Shown here: positions 53,842-62,894 of the stretch, piece after piece
Position numbering within the stretch: position 1 is the stretch's first letter
Layout of the letters: the number at the start of each line of letters is the position of its first letter
NCBI RefSeq assembly: GCF_008107625.1
Contig: NZ_SDKK01000002.1
Coordinates: 97,756 to 161,755, forward strand
Length of the DNA stretch: 64,000 bases
Direction: 5' to 3'
Origin: Zoogloea oleivorans
Lineage (GTDB): Bacteria > Pseudomonadota > Gammaproteobacteria > Burkholderiales > Rhodocyclaceae
Notes under the pieces: model-generated
Database searches by the model: none
Told to the model about the DNA's origin: nothing
Seen by the model: the letters and a program-made list of their open reading frames with translations, nothing else
Program-made: the position numbers and the translations under genes

Positions 53842-55928
53842 GCACCGGCCGCACAATTCCAATCCGCCAGCTGCGCCAGGTCGCTGGCCAGCGCAACCGC
53901 CTGTGTGGCGTGGTAGACCTGCCCGGCCGACCGGGCCGACAGCACATCCTGATCATCAAGCGCGGGGCCGCCTGGACAGCCCTGTCCGCCACCTGTCCCC
54001 ACGAAGGCTACCGCCTTGACGAGAGCCCGGAAGACGAGGAAGGCCGCATCGTCTGCCCGGCCCACGGACTCAAGGTCGAAACCGAGGGCATCGGCCATAC
54101 GCTACCGGTGCGCAGGGACGGCGACGACTTCGTTCTCATCATGAACGATGAAGCGCCCCCCACTGCCACCTCCCAGGCGGACATCCAGCGCCTGCAGGCC
54201 GAGCTCGAAGCCCTGCGCCACGCCAACACCAGCCTCGAACAGCAGATCGGCGCCGTCACCGTGATGATGGACGCCATGGTCGACGAGGTCAGCGCCAAGT
54301 CCCGCCTGCTCGAAGAGCGCAGTGCCGAGCAGGCCCGCCTGAGTGCCTTCGTCACCAACGTGATGGACACCATGGACAGTCTGCTGCTGGTGGTGGACCG
54401 CTTCGGCTGCATCAAGCAGGCCAATGCCGCCGTCCGGCGCTGCCTGGGGATCGACCCAGCCAGCCTCGTCGGCAGCTCACCCGACAGCCTGCTCACCGCC
54501 GAAACCCTGGCCCCGCTGCACCAGGCTGCCCCCAGTGTCGCCGCCGGCAGCGTACTGTTCCGCACCATCCTGCTGCGCGGCAACCTGGAGATGGAAACCT
54601 GTATCGAAAGCCGCCTGCCCGACGCCACCCTGCGCCACTTCATGCTGCGCGCCTCAACCCTCCATGATCGCAGCGGCAAGCTGCAGGGCGTCGTCATCGT
54701 CGGCTCCGACATCACTGCCCTGCGCACCCGCGAGCAAGCCCTCAAGGACAGCGAGCAGCGCTTCCGCGACTACTCAGCGGTATCCTCCGACTGGTACTGG
54801 GAAACCGACGCCGAGATGCGCTTCACCGAATACATCGGCCCCAGCCGCAACAGCAAACAACTCATCGACATCGTGCGCGGCGCGCGACGGGAAGACTTCG
54901 CCACGGAAGAAGACCTCGCCGACACCACGAAATGGCTCGGTTACCACGATGCCGTGGCCCGGCGGATGGAGTTTCGCGACTTTGACTACTGCATCCGCCC
55001 CCACGCCACCGACCTGACCTGGCTCAGCGTGGCCGGCCTGCCGACGTTTTCGGCCAGCGGTGAATTCCTTGGTTATCGAGGCACCGCCAAGGACATCTCG
55101 GCCCGCAAGTCCATCGAAGCCGAACTGCGCCGCCACCGCGACCACCTGTCCGAACTGGTCGCCGCGCAAACCGCCGACGTGGTCGCCGCCAAGGAGGCCG
55201 CCGAACGGGCCAACCACCTGAAGAGCGAGTTCCTGGCCAACATGTCGCACGAGTTCCGCACTCCGCTGCACGGCATCCTGTCCTACGCCCGGCTCGGTGA
55301 AACCCGTACCGGCCAGGCGCCGGACGAGAAGATCATCAATTACTTCGAGCGCATTCACCAGAGCGGCAGCCGCCTGGGGGTGCTGGTCAATGACCTGCTC
55401 GATCTGGCCAAACTTGAATCCCGACGGGTGGACTTCATGCTCCGTCTGGCCGACATGGCCACCGTCGTGGAGCGGGTCCACAACGACCTGGGCGCCCTCA
55501 TGACGAGCAGCGGCATCACCCTCGCCATCAACTGCCAGACAGCCAGCACTGTCGCCCTGATCGACACCCAGCAGTTTCACCACGCCGTGCAGAACCTGCT
55601 CTCCAACGCCATCAAGTTCTCACCGGAAGGCAGCACCATCACCGTCACCCTCAGCGACGCCATGCTCGGCAAACGGGAAGCCCTGGCCCTCACCGTGCAT
55701 GACCGGGGGATCGGCATTCCGCCCGGTGAAGAAGAACGCATCTTCGACAAGTTCGTGCAGAGCAGTGCCACCAAGACCGGCGCCGGCGGCACCGGTCTTG
55801 GCCTCGCCATCACCCAGGAAATCGTCCGCGGCCACAGCGGCACCATCTCGGCACGCAATCACCCGGACGGTGGCGCAATGTTCGAGATCCGCGTGCCGCG
55901 TGCCGGGCTGCCTCAGTCCGGCACGTAG
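53838..55928 (+). CDS. Rieske-PAS-PAS histidine kinase fusion
   Basis: A 696-residue soluble sensor kinase. Residues 8-103 form a Rieske domain: C53-P-H55, a 17-residue spacer, then C73-P-A-H76, the complete C-x-H...C-x-x-H [2Fe-2S] ligand set. A coiled coil runs about 112-165. PAS1 is about 168-295 (MDSLLLVVDRFG...), PAS2 about 303-422 (WYWETDAEMRF, GYRGTAKDIS). The HisKA H-box has MSHEFRTPLHG with His471. N and G boxes follow in NLLSNAIKFS, DRGIGIPPGEEERIFDKF and GTGLGLAITQ. No membrane segment is seen. The fusion with a hydrogenase suggests that the Rieske centre receives electrons or senses redox state and sets kinase activity (inference). No response regulator lies beside it. Confidence 0.9.
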   Translation: MSTGRTIPIRQLRQVAGQRNRLCGVVDLPGRPGRQHILIIKRGAAWTALSATCPHEGYRLDESPEDEEGRIVCPAHGLKVETEGIGHTLPVRRDGDDFVLIMNDEAPPTATSQADIQRLQAELEALRHANTSLEQQIGAVTVMMDAMVDEVSAKSRLLEERSAEQARLSAFVTNVMDTMDSLLLVVDRFGCIKQANAAVRRCLGIDPASLVGSSPDSLLTAETLAPLHQAAPSVAAGSVLFRTILLRGNLEMETCIESRLPDATLRHFMLRASTLHDRSGKLQGVVIVGSDITALRTREQALKDSEQRFRDYSAVSSDWYWETDAEMRFTEYIGPSRNSKQLIDIVRGARREDFATEEDLADTTKWLGYHDAVARRMEFRDFDYCIRPHATDLTWLSVAGLPTFSASGEFLGYRGTAKDISARKSIEAELRRHRDHLSELVAAQTADVVAAKEAAERANHLKSEFLANMSHEFRTPLHGILSYARLGETRTGQAPDEKIINYFERIHQSGSRLGVLVNDLLDLAKLESRRVDFMLRLADMATVVERVHNDLGALMTSSGITLAINCQTASTVALIDTQQFHHAVQNLLSNAIKFSPEGSTITVTLSDAMLGKREALALTVHDRGIGIPPGEEERIFDKFVQSSATKTGAGGTGLGLAITQEIVRGHSGTISARNHPDGGAMFEIRVPRAGLPQSGT

Positions 55929-56230
55929 ACCAGCGAGCCGTCCGGCATCCGCCAGGCCGTACCGGCCTTGACGCCCCGACCGGCAGACTGGCTCGCGCCG
56001 TCGCCCTTGAAGTGCTCGATCTTGCGCCCGTCCTTCACCACCACCTCCATCTCCGGCGTGCCGGCCTTGCGGATCACCGTCACCTTCTCGTCGCTGAAAG
56101 GGTTGAGCGGATTCTTCGCCACCGCCAGCAACAGGGCCGCGATGATGACGAGGAACACATCGATCAGATTGACCAGCGACAGCACCGGATCGTCGGCGTC
56201 GTCGCCGGCATCCTGCAAACGCAGCTTCAT
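55913..56230 (-). CDS. DUF2149 protein, ExbD-like single-pass membrane protein
   Basis: A 105-residue protein. The single membrane segment LSLVNLIDVFLVIIAALLL contains Asp24 in the LIDV context of ExbD/TolR, where this Asp is the proton-path residue. The periplasmic part includes TVIRKAGTPEMEVVVKDGRK and GTAWRMPDGSLVYVP, the DUF2149 signature. Its start overlaps the ExbB-like stop by ATGA. Its 3' end overlaps the convergent kinase gene by 16 bp. Confidence 0.8.
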   Translation of the reverse strand: MKLRLQDAGDDADDPVLSLVNLIDVFLVIIAALLLAVAKNPLNPFSDEKVTVIRKAGTPEMEVVVKDGRKIEHFKGDGASQSAGRGVKAGTAWRMPDGSLVYVPD

Positions 56231-56712
56231 CGCGCAGCCTCCGCCTTCTCGATGGCCAGCAGATCGGCCGCGTACCAGCGTCGTCGCACATTCACCACCC
56301 AGTAGGTCAGCGCCGCCGCGATCAGGGCCAGGATCACCGCCGAAAACGCCACCATCAGGCTGCGCGACACATCCGTCAGTTGCCCGTCGCCGAGCGCCTT
56401 GAGAGCCGGCCCCATCGGGATCATCGTCGCCACCAGCCCCAGCATCGGCGCGACACGGGTGGCAATACGGGCAAACTCCAGACGCTTGAGCGCCAGGGCT
56501 TCCAGATCGGCCATCACCAGCCCCGGTTCTCGCTGCCACACGCCAGCCAGCTCGAAGCCCGCCGGACGCCCGGCCCGCCGCTGGGCCGCCTGCCACAGGA
56601 AAGCGCCCAGCGCATAGAAGGCGTACAGAAAGAGCACGCCAATGGCCGCCAGCACCGGCACGAGAAACAGCTGGCTGACGCCGTACATGAAGGTTTCGAT
56701 GCTTTCATTCAT
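56227..56712 (-). CDS. MotA/TolQ/ExbB-type proton channel protein
   Basis: A 161-residue inner-membrane protein with three helices. The first (FLVPVLAAIGVLFLYAFYAL) is near the start; the pair ATRVAPMLGLVATMIPMGPA and VAFSAVILALIAAALTYWVV matches the MotA/TolQ/ExbB core, including the conserved APMLGLVGT-like loop. With DUF2149 it should form a proton-driven motor unit. The energised partner is unknown. No TonB-like partner is present. Confidence 0.87.
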   Translation of the reverse strand: MNESIETFMYGVSQLFLVPVLAAIGVLFLYAFYALGAFLWQAAQRRAGRPAGFELAGVWQREPGLVMADLEALALKRLEFARIATRVAPMLGLVATMIPMGPALKALGDGQLTDVSRSLMVAFSAVILALIAAALTYWVVNVRRRWYAADLLAIEKAEAAR

Positions 56713-56715
56713 GAC

Positions 56716-57609
56716 TCAGACTCCTGAAAAGGCAAGACGGCGGCCGCGCAGACCCTGGTGCAGCACGCCGGACAAAAAGGCCACCAGCAGCAACGCGGCC
56801 AAGCTCACCGGCAGGGTTGTCGCCGGCAAGGGTGACGCTTCGACACGGGCCAGATGCTGGCCGGTCGGGGACAACGGGGCGACATCCACCTGCGGCAGCG
56901 CAGGCGCGGGGGGTGGCGTCGCCGGAAGGTCGTGGCTCAGGCGACGGGCCCCAGCGGGTACGGGGGCGGCCAGCGCCACGCGAGATACCACCGGCGCCTC
57001 CTCCATCAACTCGCCCGGCAAGGGCACGGCCGGCAACTCGCCGACCCCCCGTGCCTGCCCGTCGCGGTCGCCCGTGTGATAGCCGGTACGCAGGAATTCG
57101 AGGGCGTCCGGGTTGCCGTCCGCCGCCGCGGCTTCAAACCATTGGCGGGCCGCCGCCTCATCCTTCGGCACCCCCTTGCCCATGTGCAGGGCACTGGCGT
57201 AGTGGAGCTTGCCGAGGGTCGCGTAGGGCGAATCGCCAGCGCCCGCCGCGCGGCGCATCAGCTCGGCGGCGGCAGGCAGATCGGGCGGCACGCCGCCGGC
57301 ACCGTCCTGCAACATCAGAGCCTTCCAGATCATTGCGCCGATGTAGCCGGCGGCAATGCACTTGTCGAAAACCTTGTGGGCGTTCTCGTGGTCGCCACAC
57401 TTTTCCAGCAGGTAGCCCTTGCTGCACACCATCATGCTGGCCGGCTGGTCAGCCATGTACTCGAGAGTCTGGTCACCCACCACGTGAGCCAGATCGGTGG
57501 GTTCACCACTCTGCACGACCGGGCCACCGCAGAAGCGGTTGTCGCCGGCCCACGCCGAAGCGGCCAGAAAGCCCAGGGCCAGCAAACCCGTCCGTGCCAC
57601 TCTTGCCAT
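56716..57609 (-). CDS. Sel1-like repeat protein with C-terminal anchor
   Basis: A 297-residue exported protein. Signal peptide at 1-21, two or three Sel1-like repeats at about 90-180 (YASALHMGKGVPKDEAAARQ, AAAELMRRAAGAGDSP), a Pro-rich region at 190-245 and a C-terminal hydrophobic anchor (LPVSLAALLLVAFLSGVL). Cys pairs (FCGGP, VCSKG, KCGD, KCIA) may be disulfide-linked in the periplasm. It is 3 bp from the ExbB-like gene, so the three form one operon. It may link the proton motor to a periplasmic client (inference). Confidence 0.75.
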   Translation of the reverse strand: MARVARTGLLALGFLAASAWAGDNRFCGGPVVQSGEPTDLAHVVGDQTLEYMADQPASMMVCSKGYLLEKCGDHENAHKVFDKCIAAGYIGAMIWKALMLQDGAGGVPPDLPAAAELMRRAAGAGDSPYATLGKLHYASALHMGKGVPKDEAAARQWFEAAAADGNPDALEFLRTGYHTGDRDGQARGVGELPAVPLPGELMEEAPVVSRVALAAPVPAGARRLSHDLPATPPPAPALPQVDVAPLSPTGQHLARVEASPLPATTLPVSLAALLLVAFLSGVLHQGLRGRRLAFSGV

Positions 57610-57766
57610 CTGCCTGCATCCTTTTCCGGGTTGGCGACCGGAAAGCGGATCTCACCGGCCAGCCGCCACTCTAGGCGCCGCTCGGCAACCGGTCCGCCGA
57701 TGCTTGCCCCCAAAACAACGGGCAATTTACCCGCCCGGCAGCCCACCGCGCACCGGGGAAAATGCC

Positions 57767-57782
57767 TGCCCGGCGCCGGGCA
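57767..57782. promoter_or_regulatory. 16-bp perfect palindrome between Sel1 and cupin genes
   Basis: TGCCCGGCGCCGGGCA lies in the 253-bp divergent region between the Sel1-like and cupin genes. No clear -35/-10 or sigma-54 element could be placed. A CCGG-CACG-CCGG stem lies further downstream near 57802. Confidence 0.4.
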
Positions 57783-57862
57783 AACTGACCTTGGGGAGCG
57801 CCGGCACGCCGGGTTTTACTGGTCACGGCCAAAACCGGCCTATCCAACCAAGGAGAATCTCC

Positions 57863-58312
57863 GTGCCCCATTTCCGCTTCGACGACCGCGCCATCCACTG
57901 GAACCGCCTGGGCGACTTTCCCCACCTCCACTACACCATCCTCGACGTGGACGTGGAGCGGCGCATCGCCGACGTGCTGTTCCGCTTCGCCGCCGGTGAG
58001 CAGATCGTCCTGCACCGCCACCAGGCTCTCAACCACACCTTCGTCGTACAGGGCGAGCACCGCCTCTATGAAGCCGACGGCAGCCTGCGCGAAGTGCGCC
58101 CGACCGGCAGCTACACGCGCTCGCCGGCCAGCGCCCAGCCCCACCGGGAAGGTGGCGGCAAGGAGGAAGCGATTGTCTTTTTCAGCATCCGGGCCGGTGC
58201 CGACGATGCACTCTACGAACTCCTCGACGACGATTTCCAGCCCATCGGCGTAATCGGTTTCGACACGCTGATCACGCTCTTTGAAGCGCAGAAAGTGGCC
58301 CTGGCGGCCTGA
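57863..58312 (+). CDS. Cupin-domain protein
   Basis: A 149-residue cytosolic protein with one cupin barrel. LHRHQALNHTFVVQGEHRLYE is the metal-binding cupin motif 1, and ASAQPHREGGGKEEAIVFFS the second with the remaining His. The C-terminal segment DFQPIGVIGFDTLITLFEAQ is a helix outside the barrel. It could be a small dioxygenase, isomerase or sensor. GTG start at 57863 with AAGGAGA upstream. Convergent with the response regulator gene. Confidence 0.8.
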   Translation: MPHFRFDDRAIHWNRLGDFPHLHYTILDVDVERRIADVLFRFAAGEQIVLHRHQALNHTFVVQGEHRLYEADGSLREVRPTGSYTRSPASAQPHREGGGKEEAIVFFSIRAGADDALYELLDDDFQPIGVIGFDTLITLFEAQKVALAA

Positions 58313-58324
58313 ACCCGGCGCCGC

Positions 58325-58960
58325 TCAGATCAGGCCAAGGCGCAGCGCCAGCCGGGTCAGCTCGATGTCGCTGCGCACGCCGAGCTTGCTCTTGATCTGG
58401 TAGTGGCTGTTCTGCACCGTCTTGGCGGAGATCGACAGCCGCGCACCGATGTCCTCCGCGCTGCAGCCGTCGAGCAGCAGGCGCAGGATCTCGAACTCCC
58501 GCGGGGCCAGCTCGGCCAGCGGCTCGCGCGGCCGTTCGATGAGGGCCAGCGCCAGTTCGGGCGCGATGTCCGGGCTGATCACCTGGCGCCGCGCCGCCAC
58601 CTGGTACACGGCGGCCACCAGCACATCCGGCGGGCTGCTCTTGGTCACGTAACCCAGTGCCCCGGCGCGCAGGGCCTGGGTGGCGAACAAGGGCTCCCGG
58701 TGCATGGTGAACACCAGGATGCGCGCGTCGGCGTCGCGCTGCAGCAGGCGCCGGATCAGTTCCACCCCGCCCATGTCGGGCAGGCCCAGGTCGAGCACCA
58801 GCACATCCGGCAGCAGTGCCTTGAACTGCTCCAGCGCCTCGCGGGCATTGGCCGCCTCGCCGACAATGGCCAGGTCGGCGCGCGACTCCAGCAAGCGCCG
58901 GTAGCCTTCCCTCACGATGGCATGGTCGTCCACCAGCACCAGACGGGTCTTCTCAAGCAT
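58325..58960 (-). CDS. NarL/LuxR-type response regulator
   Basis: A 211-residue transcription factor. The receiver domain has acidic pocket Asp11-Asp12, phosphoacceptor Asp57 (VLVLDLGLPDMGG), Thr/Ser and Lys of the switch (GYVTKSSPPDV). The C-terminal LuxR HTH reads LAPREFEILRLLLDGCSAED, then RLSISAKTVQNSHYQIKSKL. Encoded after its kinase with an 8-bp overlap. Regulon unknown. Confidence 0.92.
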   Translation of the reverse strand: MLEKTRLVLVDDHAIVREGYRRLLESRADLAIVGEAANAREALEQFKALLPDVLVLDLGLPDMGGVELIRRLLQRDADARILVFTMHREPLFATQALRAGALGYVTKSSPPDVLVAAVYQVAARRQVISPDIAPELALALIERPREPLAELAPREFEILRLLLDGCSAEDIGARLSISAKTVQNSHYQIKSKLGVRSDIELTRLALRLGLI

Positions 58961-60356
58961 GTTCTTCCTCGTGTTCCACCATTGCCGAGGCCGGAAACGC
59001 CGCCTCGACGCGCATGCCGCAGGGTACGCAGCGCGTCATTGCAAAGCACCCGCCCAGCGCCTCGACCCGCTCGTGCATGCCCAGCACGCCCAGCCCGCTG
59101 CCCGCCGTGCTGAGCGGAGTGCCCTCGCCGTCGTCCTCGACCACCAGGGTGCAGGCGTCCGCCTCACGCCGCAGGCTCACCGTCACCCGGCCGGGCGCCG
59201 CGTGGCGCAGGGCGTTGGTGAGGCATTCCTGGACGATGCGGTAGAGGCTCACCGTCAGCTCGTCCGGCAGGTCATCGACCTGCCCTTCGACACGTAACTC
59301 GAATACGCACTCGGGCAGCCGGCGCCGCCAGCCCCCGACCAGTTCCTCGAGCCCGGCGTGCAGGCCGAATTCCTCCAGCCCCACCGGACGCAACTGGAGC
59401 AGGATGCCCTGCAGGCTTTCCATCATGTGGGCGGTGACCGACGCAATGGCCCGGGCCGCCGGCAGCAGCGCCGGTTGCGGCCCGCGCACGCCCTCGGTAA
59501 TGAACGCCGCCTCGGCGCCGATGGAGGTGAGGCACTGGCCGAATTCGTCGTGGAGCTCGCGCGCGAGGCGCCGCCGCTCCTCCTCGCGTACGGCCAGCAG
59601 GCGCTGGGCCAGGTGGCGCTGGCCGGCGATGGTCTTCTGCAAGCGCTCGGCCAGATGATCGAAGCCGCTGGCAATGCGGCGCAACTCGATGAGGCGCGGA
59701 CGCGGCATGCGGGCAGCCAGATCGCCCGCCTCCATGCGCCCGAGCACCGCCAGAATGGCGTCCGTTGGTCCCAGCGCGCGGCGCACAGGCAGATAGACAA
59801 GCAGGTTGAGCAGCAGGATGCCGACGGTCATCCCCAGCACCGTGCGAATCTGGTGCCAGAGTTCCACAGCCTCGCTGTCGAGGTTGGGCGTAACGACAAA
59901 CTCGCCGACCTTCACGCCCGGATACTGGCCAATCGCGCCTCCGTAACTCACCTCCGGCCCGATCACGCGGGCCAGCAGCCAGCGCACGAGCACCGGCGGA
60001 TCGGCGCCATCGTCAAAACAGCGCTGGATGGCCGGACGCTTGTAGATGTCCTCGACTGCCACACAGATGCCGAGCAGCGGGCCGATACCGTCGAGGGACG
60101 ACAGGTCCATCGACTCCAGACTGCGCCGGAACACGTCACGCGGCTGGGTCGCCTCGCCGGCGAGCAGGCGCTCCACGGTACCGCCGGTGCGCGCAATATG
60201 GCTGCGGATGCGTTCCTGCGCCTGCTGCAAGACCACGCCGCTGGCGATCAGGCCGATCACCAGCGCAAACAGCGTCACCCGCAACAACAGGTGACGCTTC
60301 AGATCGACGGCCCTGGCGTGCCCGTCCGCCACCGCATCGGTGCCGCGTAGCTGCAT
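58953..60356 (-). CDS. Membrane sensor histidine kinase, HisKA_3 type
   Basis: A 467-residue kinase. TM1 is about 25-45, then a periplasmic sensor of about 120 residues with two Cys (GICVAVEDI and IQRCFDD), TM2 about 174-194 and a HAMP-like region. The dimerisation box EEERRRLARELHDEFGQCL carries the phospho-His, and HATPase N and G boxes follow (ECLTNALRHAAP, GLGVLGMHERVEALGG). UhpB/NarX architecture, signal unknown. The start ATG at 60356 has only a weak ribosome site. Confidence 0.88.
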   Translation of the reverse strand: MQLRGTDAVADGHARAVDLKRHLLLRVTLFALVIGLIASGVVLQQAQERIRSHIARTGGTVERLLAGEATQPRDVFRRSLESMDLSSLDGIGPLLGICVAVEDIYKRPAIQRCFDDGADPPVLVRWLLARVIGPEVSYGGAIGQYPGVKVGEFVVTPNLDSEAVELWHQIRTVLGMTVGILLLNLLVYLPVRRALGPTDAILAVLGRMEAGDLAARMPRPRLIELRRIASGFDHLAERLQKTIAGQRHLAQRLLAVREEERRRLARELHDEFGQCLTSIGAEAAFITEGVRGPQPALLPAARAIASVTAHMMESLQGILLQLRPVGLEEFGLHAGLEELVGGWRRRLPECVFELRVEGQVDDLPDELTVSLYRIVQECLTNALRHAAPGRVTVSLRREADACTLVVEDDGEGTPLSTAGSGLGVLGMHERVEALGGCFAMTRCVPCGMRVEAAFPASAMVEHEEEHA

Positions 60357-60484
60357 CTTGTAATACCATACTGAAATAGTCGGATTTGGCGAGCGACGCC
60401 ACCGGTGCGCCGCGCCGCCAGATTACCGAAAACCCGGCAGGCAAATTGCCCGACCCACAAAGATAAAGCGCCCGGACAGAGACC

Positions 60485-61966
60485 ATGCACACCCTCGAGA
60501 CCCTGCCCTTCGACAACGCCTTCGCGCGCCTCCCCGAAGCCTTCTACACGCGCCTGCCGCCCGAACCGCTGCCTGCCCCCTACCTGGTGGCCGCCAGCCA
60601 GGAGGTCGCCGCGCTGATCGGGCTGGATGCCGCCGAAGTAGCCCGCCCCGAGTTCGCTGAAGTCTTCGCCGGCAACGCGCTGCTGCCCGGCAGCGAACCG
60701 CTGGCCGCCGTGTACTCGGGCCACCAGTTCGGCATGTGGGCCGGTCAGCTCGGCGACGGGCGCGCCCATCTGCTCGGCGAAATCGCCACCGGCAGCGGCT
60801 GGGAAGTCCAGCTGAAGGGCGCCGGTCCGACGCCCTACTCGCGCTTCGCCGACGGCCGTGCCGTGCTGCGTTCGAGCATCCGCGAATTCCTGTGTTCGGA
60901 GGCCATGGCGGCCCTCGGCATCCCGACCACCCGAGCCCTCAGCGTGGTCGGCTCGGACGCGCCGATTCGCCGCGAGACGGTTGAAACCGCCGCGGTGGTC
61001 GCCCGCCTGGCGCCGAGCTTCGTGCGTTTTGGATCATTTGAACACTGGAGTGCGCGCAACAAGCCGGATGAACTACGCGCGCTGGCCGATTACGTGATCG
61101 ACCGTTTTCGCCCCGCATGCCGCGCCGCCACCAACCCCTACGACGCCCTGCTGCGCGACGTGGGCCGGCGCACCGGCGAACTGATCGCCCGCTGGCAGGC
61201 CGTGGGTTTCATGCACGGGGTAATGAACACCGACAACATGTCGATCCTTGGCCTGACCCTCGACTACGGCCCCTTCGGCTTCATGGACGCCTTCGACGCC
61301 GGCCACATCTGCAACCATTCGGACGACCACGGCCGCTACAGCTACCAGTCGCAGCCGCAGATCGGCCACTGGAACCTCTACGCCCTCGGCCGCGCGCTGG
61401 CCCCGCTGATCGGCCCGGCCGCCGCGGTGCAGGCCGCCATCGAGGAAAGCTACGCCCCGGCCTTCGAAAGCCACTTCATGGACCTGATGCGCGCCAAACT
61501 GGGCCTCGCCCAGGCTCTGCCCGGCGACGAGGACTTCATCGGCGAGACCTTCGGCCTGCTCCAGCAGCAGCACCCCGACTACACCCTGTTCTTCCGTCAG
61601 CTCGGGCGCCTGCCGGCGCAGGTGGACGACGCCAGCCGCGCCCAGGCTGACGCCCCCGTGCGCGACCTGCTCATCGACCGGGCTGCGGGCGACGCCTGGC
61701 TGGCCCTGTGGCCCGCCCGACTCGGCGCCGAAGGCCGCCCCGACGCCGACCGCCAGGCCGCCATGAATGCGGTCAATCCGAAGTACATCCTGCGCAACTG
61801 GATCGCCGAATCGGCCATCCGCAGCGCCCGGGCCAAGGATTTCAGCGAGGTGGCAGCGGTGCTCGCCTGCCTCGCCCGACCCTTCGACGAGCAACCCGAA
61901 AACGAACGCTTTGCAGCCCCGCCGCCGCAATGGGCAACGGGGCTGTCAGTGAGCTGTTCGAGCTGA
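60485..61966 (+). CDS. selO: SelO pseudokinase-type protein adenylyltransferase
   Basis: A 493-residue enzyme (formerly YdiU) that transfers AMP to protein hydroxyls. [35 protein letters not shown] and [20 protein letters not shown] are the family signatures. The C-terminus ends SCSS: the third-last residue is Cys, in the position that is selenocysteine in many homologues and Cys in E. coli. ATG start at 60485 gives the usual [12 protein letters not shown] beginning. Confidence 0.93.
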   Translation: MHTLETLPFDNAFARLPEAFYTRLPPEPLPAPYLVAASQEVAALIGLDAAEVARPEFAEVFAGNALLPGSEPLAAVYSGHQFGMWAGQLGDGRAHLLGEIATGSGWEVQLKGAGPTPYSRFADGRAVLRSSIREFLCSEAMAALGIPTTRALSVVGSDAPIRRETVETAAVVARLAPSFVRFGSFEHWSARNKPDELRALADYVIDRFRPACRAATNPYDALLRDVGRRTGELIARWQAVGFMHGVMNTDNMSILGLTLDYGPFGFMDAFDAGHICNHSDDHGRYSYQSQPQIGHWNLYALGRALAPLIGPAAAVQAAIEESYAPAFESHFMDLMRAKLGLAQALPGDEDFIGETFGLLQQQHPDYTLFFRQLGRLPAQVDDASRAQADAPVRDLLIDRAAGDAWLALWPARLGAEGRPDADRQAAMNAVNPKYILRNWIAESAIRSARAKDFSEVAAVLACLARPFDEQPENERFAAPPPQWATGLSVSCSS

Positions 61967-61984
61967 GAAGACGGCGGTGGTCGT

Positions 61985-62776
61985 TCAGTAAACCATCCAC
62001 CAGGGACTGTCCCAGTCCGCCGCATCGCCGAAGGCTTCCTGCTCGACCAGTTGCTCGCGAACTTCCTCGATCTGCTCGAAAATACGCATGAAGGCATCGA
62101 CGACCAGCGGATCGAACTGTTCGCCACGCCGTTCGCCGATCATCGACAAAACCTTGTCGACGGGCAGCGCCTGACGATAGCTGCGGTCATGGGTCAAGGC
62201 GTCAAAGAAATCGGCAAGCCCGACGATGCGCCCCGCCAGGGGAATGGCCTCACCGGCCAGACCCAAGGGGTAGCCAAAGCCATTGAAATGCTCGTGGTGG
62301 CTCATCGCGATTTCGCCGGCCAGCTTGAGCAGCGGCTGCTCCGATTCGCCGATGATGCTGGCGCCGATGCGCGGATGTTCGCGCATCATTTTCCATTCTT
62401 CGGTGGTCAGCGGCCCCGGCTTGCTGAGGATGGTCGCGTGGATCCCGATCTTGCCAATGTCGTGCAGTTGCGCAGCGCGTTCGAGCAACTGGCAATGCGC
62501 ATCCGGACAGCCCAGTTCGGCGGCGATCAGGCTTGTGTAGATGCCGATGCGCGCGGTGTGCAGCGGTGATTCGCCATCATTGCGCTCGGCGCTGCGGGCC
62601 AGATCGAAGAAGGTTTCATTGCGCAGGTCGGCAATGGCGCGAAAAGCCTGATCGCGCTCCTTGCGGAGGGCTGCAAGCTCGGCCTCGGCCTGCTCGATGC
62701 GGCGGGTCAGGCACTCCATCTCGCCAGCCGGCTCGGCCAGCATCGATGCAGCTTCGGGGAAAGTCGGCGTTTTCAT
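61985..62776 (-). CDS. HD-GYP domain protein, probable c-di-GMP phosphodiesterase
   Basis: A 263-residue protein. A coiled coil lies at about 20-55. The HD-GYP domain has QLHDIGKIGIHATIL (HD pair), MMREHPRIGAS, MSHHEHFNGFGYP (HHE and GYP) and ADFFDALTHDRSYR. All metal-binding motifs look intact, so c-di-GMP hydrolysis is expected. No receiver or PAS domain is attached. The ATG at 62776 has GAGGAA upstream; a longer frame to 62884 is unlikely. Confidence 0.88.
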   Translation of the reverse strand: MKTPTFPEAASMLAEPAGEMECLTRRIEQAEAELAALRKERDQAFRAIADLRNETFFDLARSAERNDGESPLHTARIGIYTSLIAAELGCPDAHCQLLERAAQLHDIGKIGIHATILSKPGPLTTEEWKMMREHPRIGASIIGESEQPLLKLAGEIAMSHHEHFNGFGYPLGLAGEAIPLAGRIVGLADFFDALTHDRSYRQALPVDKVLSMIGERRGEQFDPLVVDAFMRIFEQIEEVREQLVEQEAFGDAADWDSPWWMVY

Positions 62777-62894
62777 GATGTCTTCCTCTACGGTCCAGGG
62801 GACTCGTTGAGAATCATAACGGTCACAACCCCTTTGACTTTGCCGACTTTTGCACAAAATCAATAAAGACGTTAAATTCAACACAGAGCTGCCG

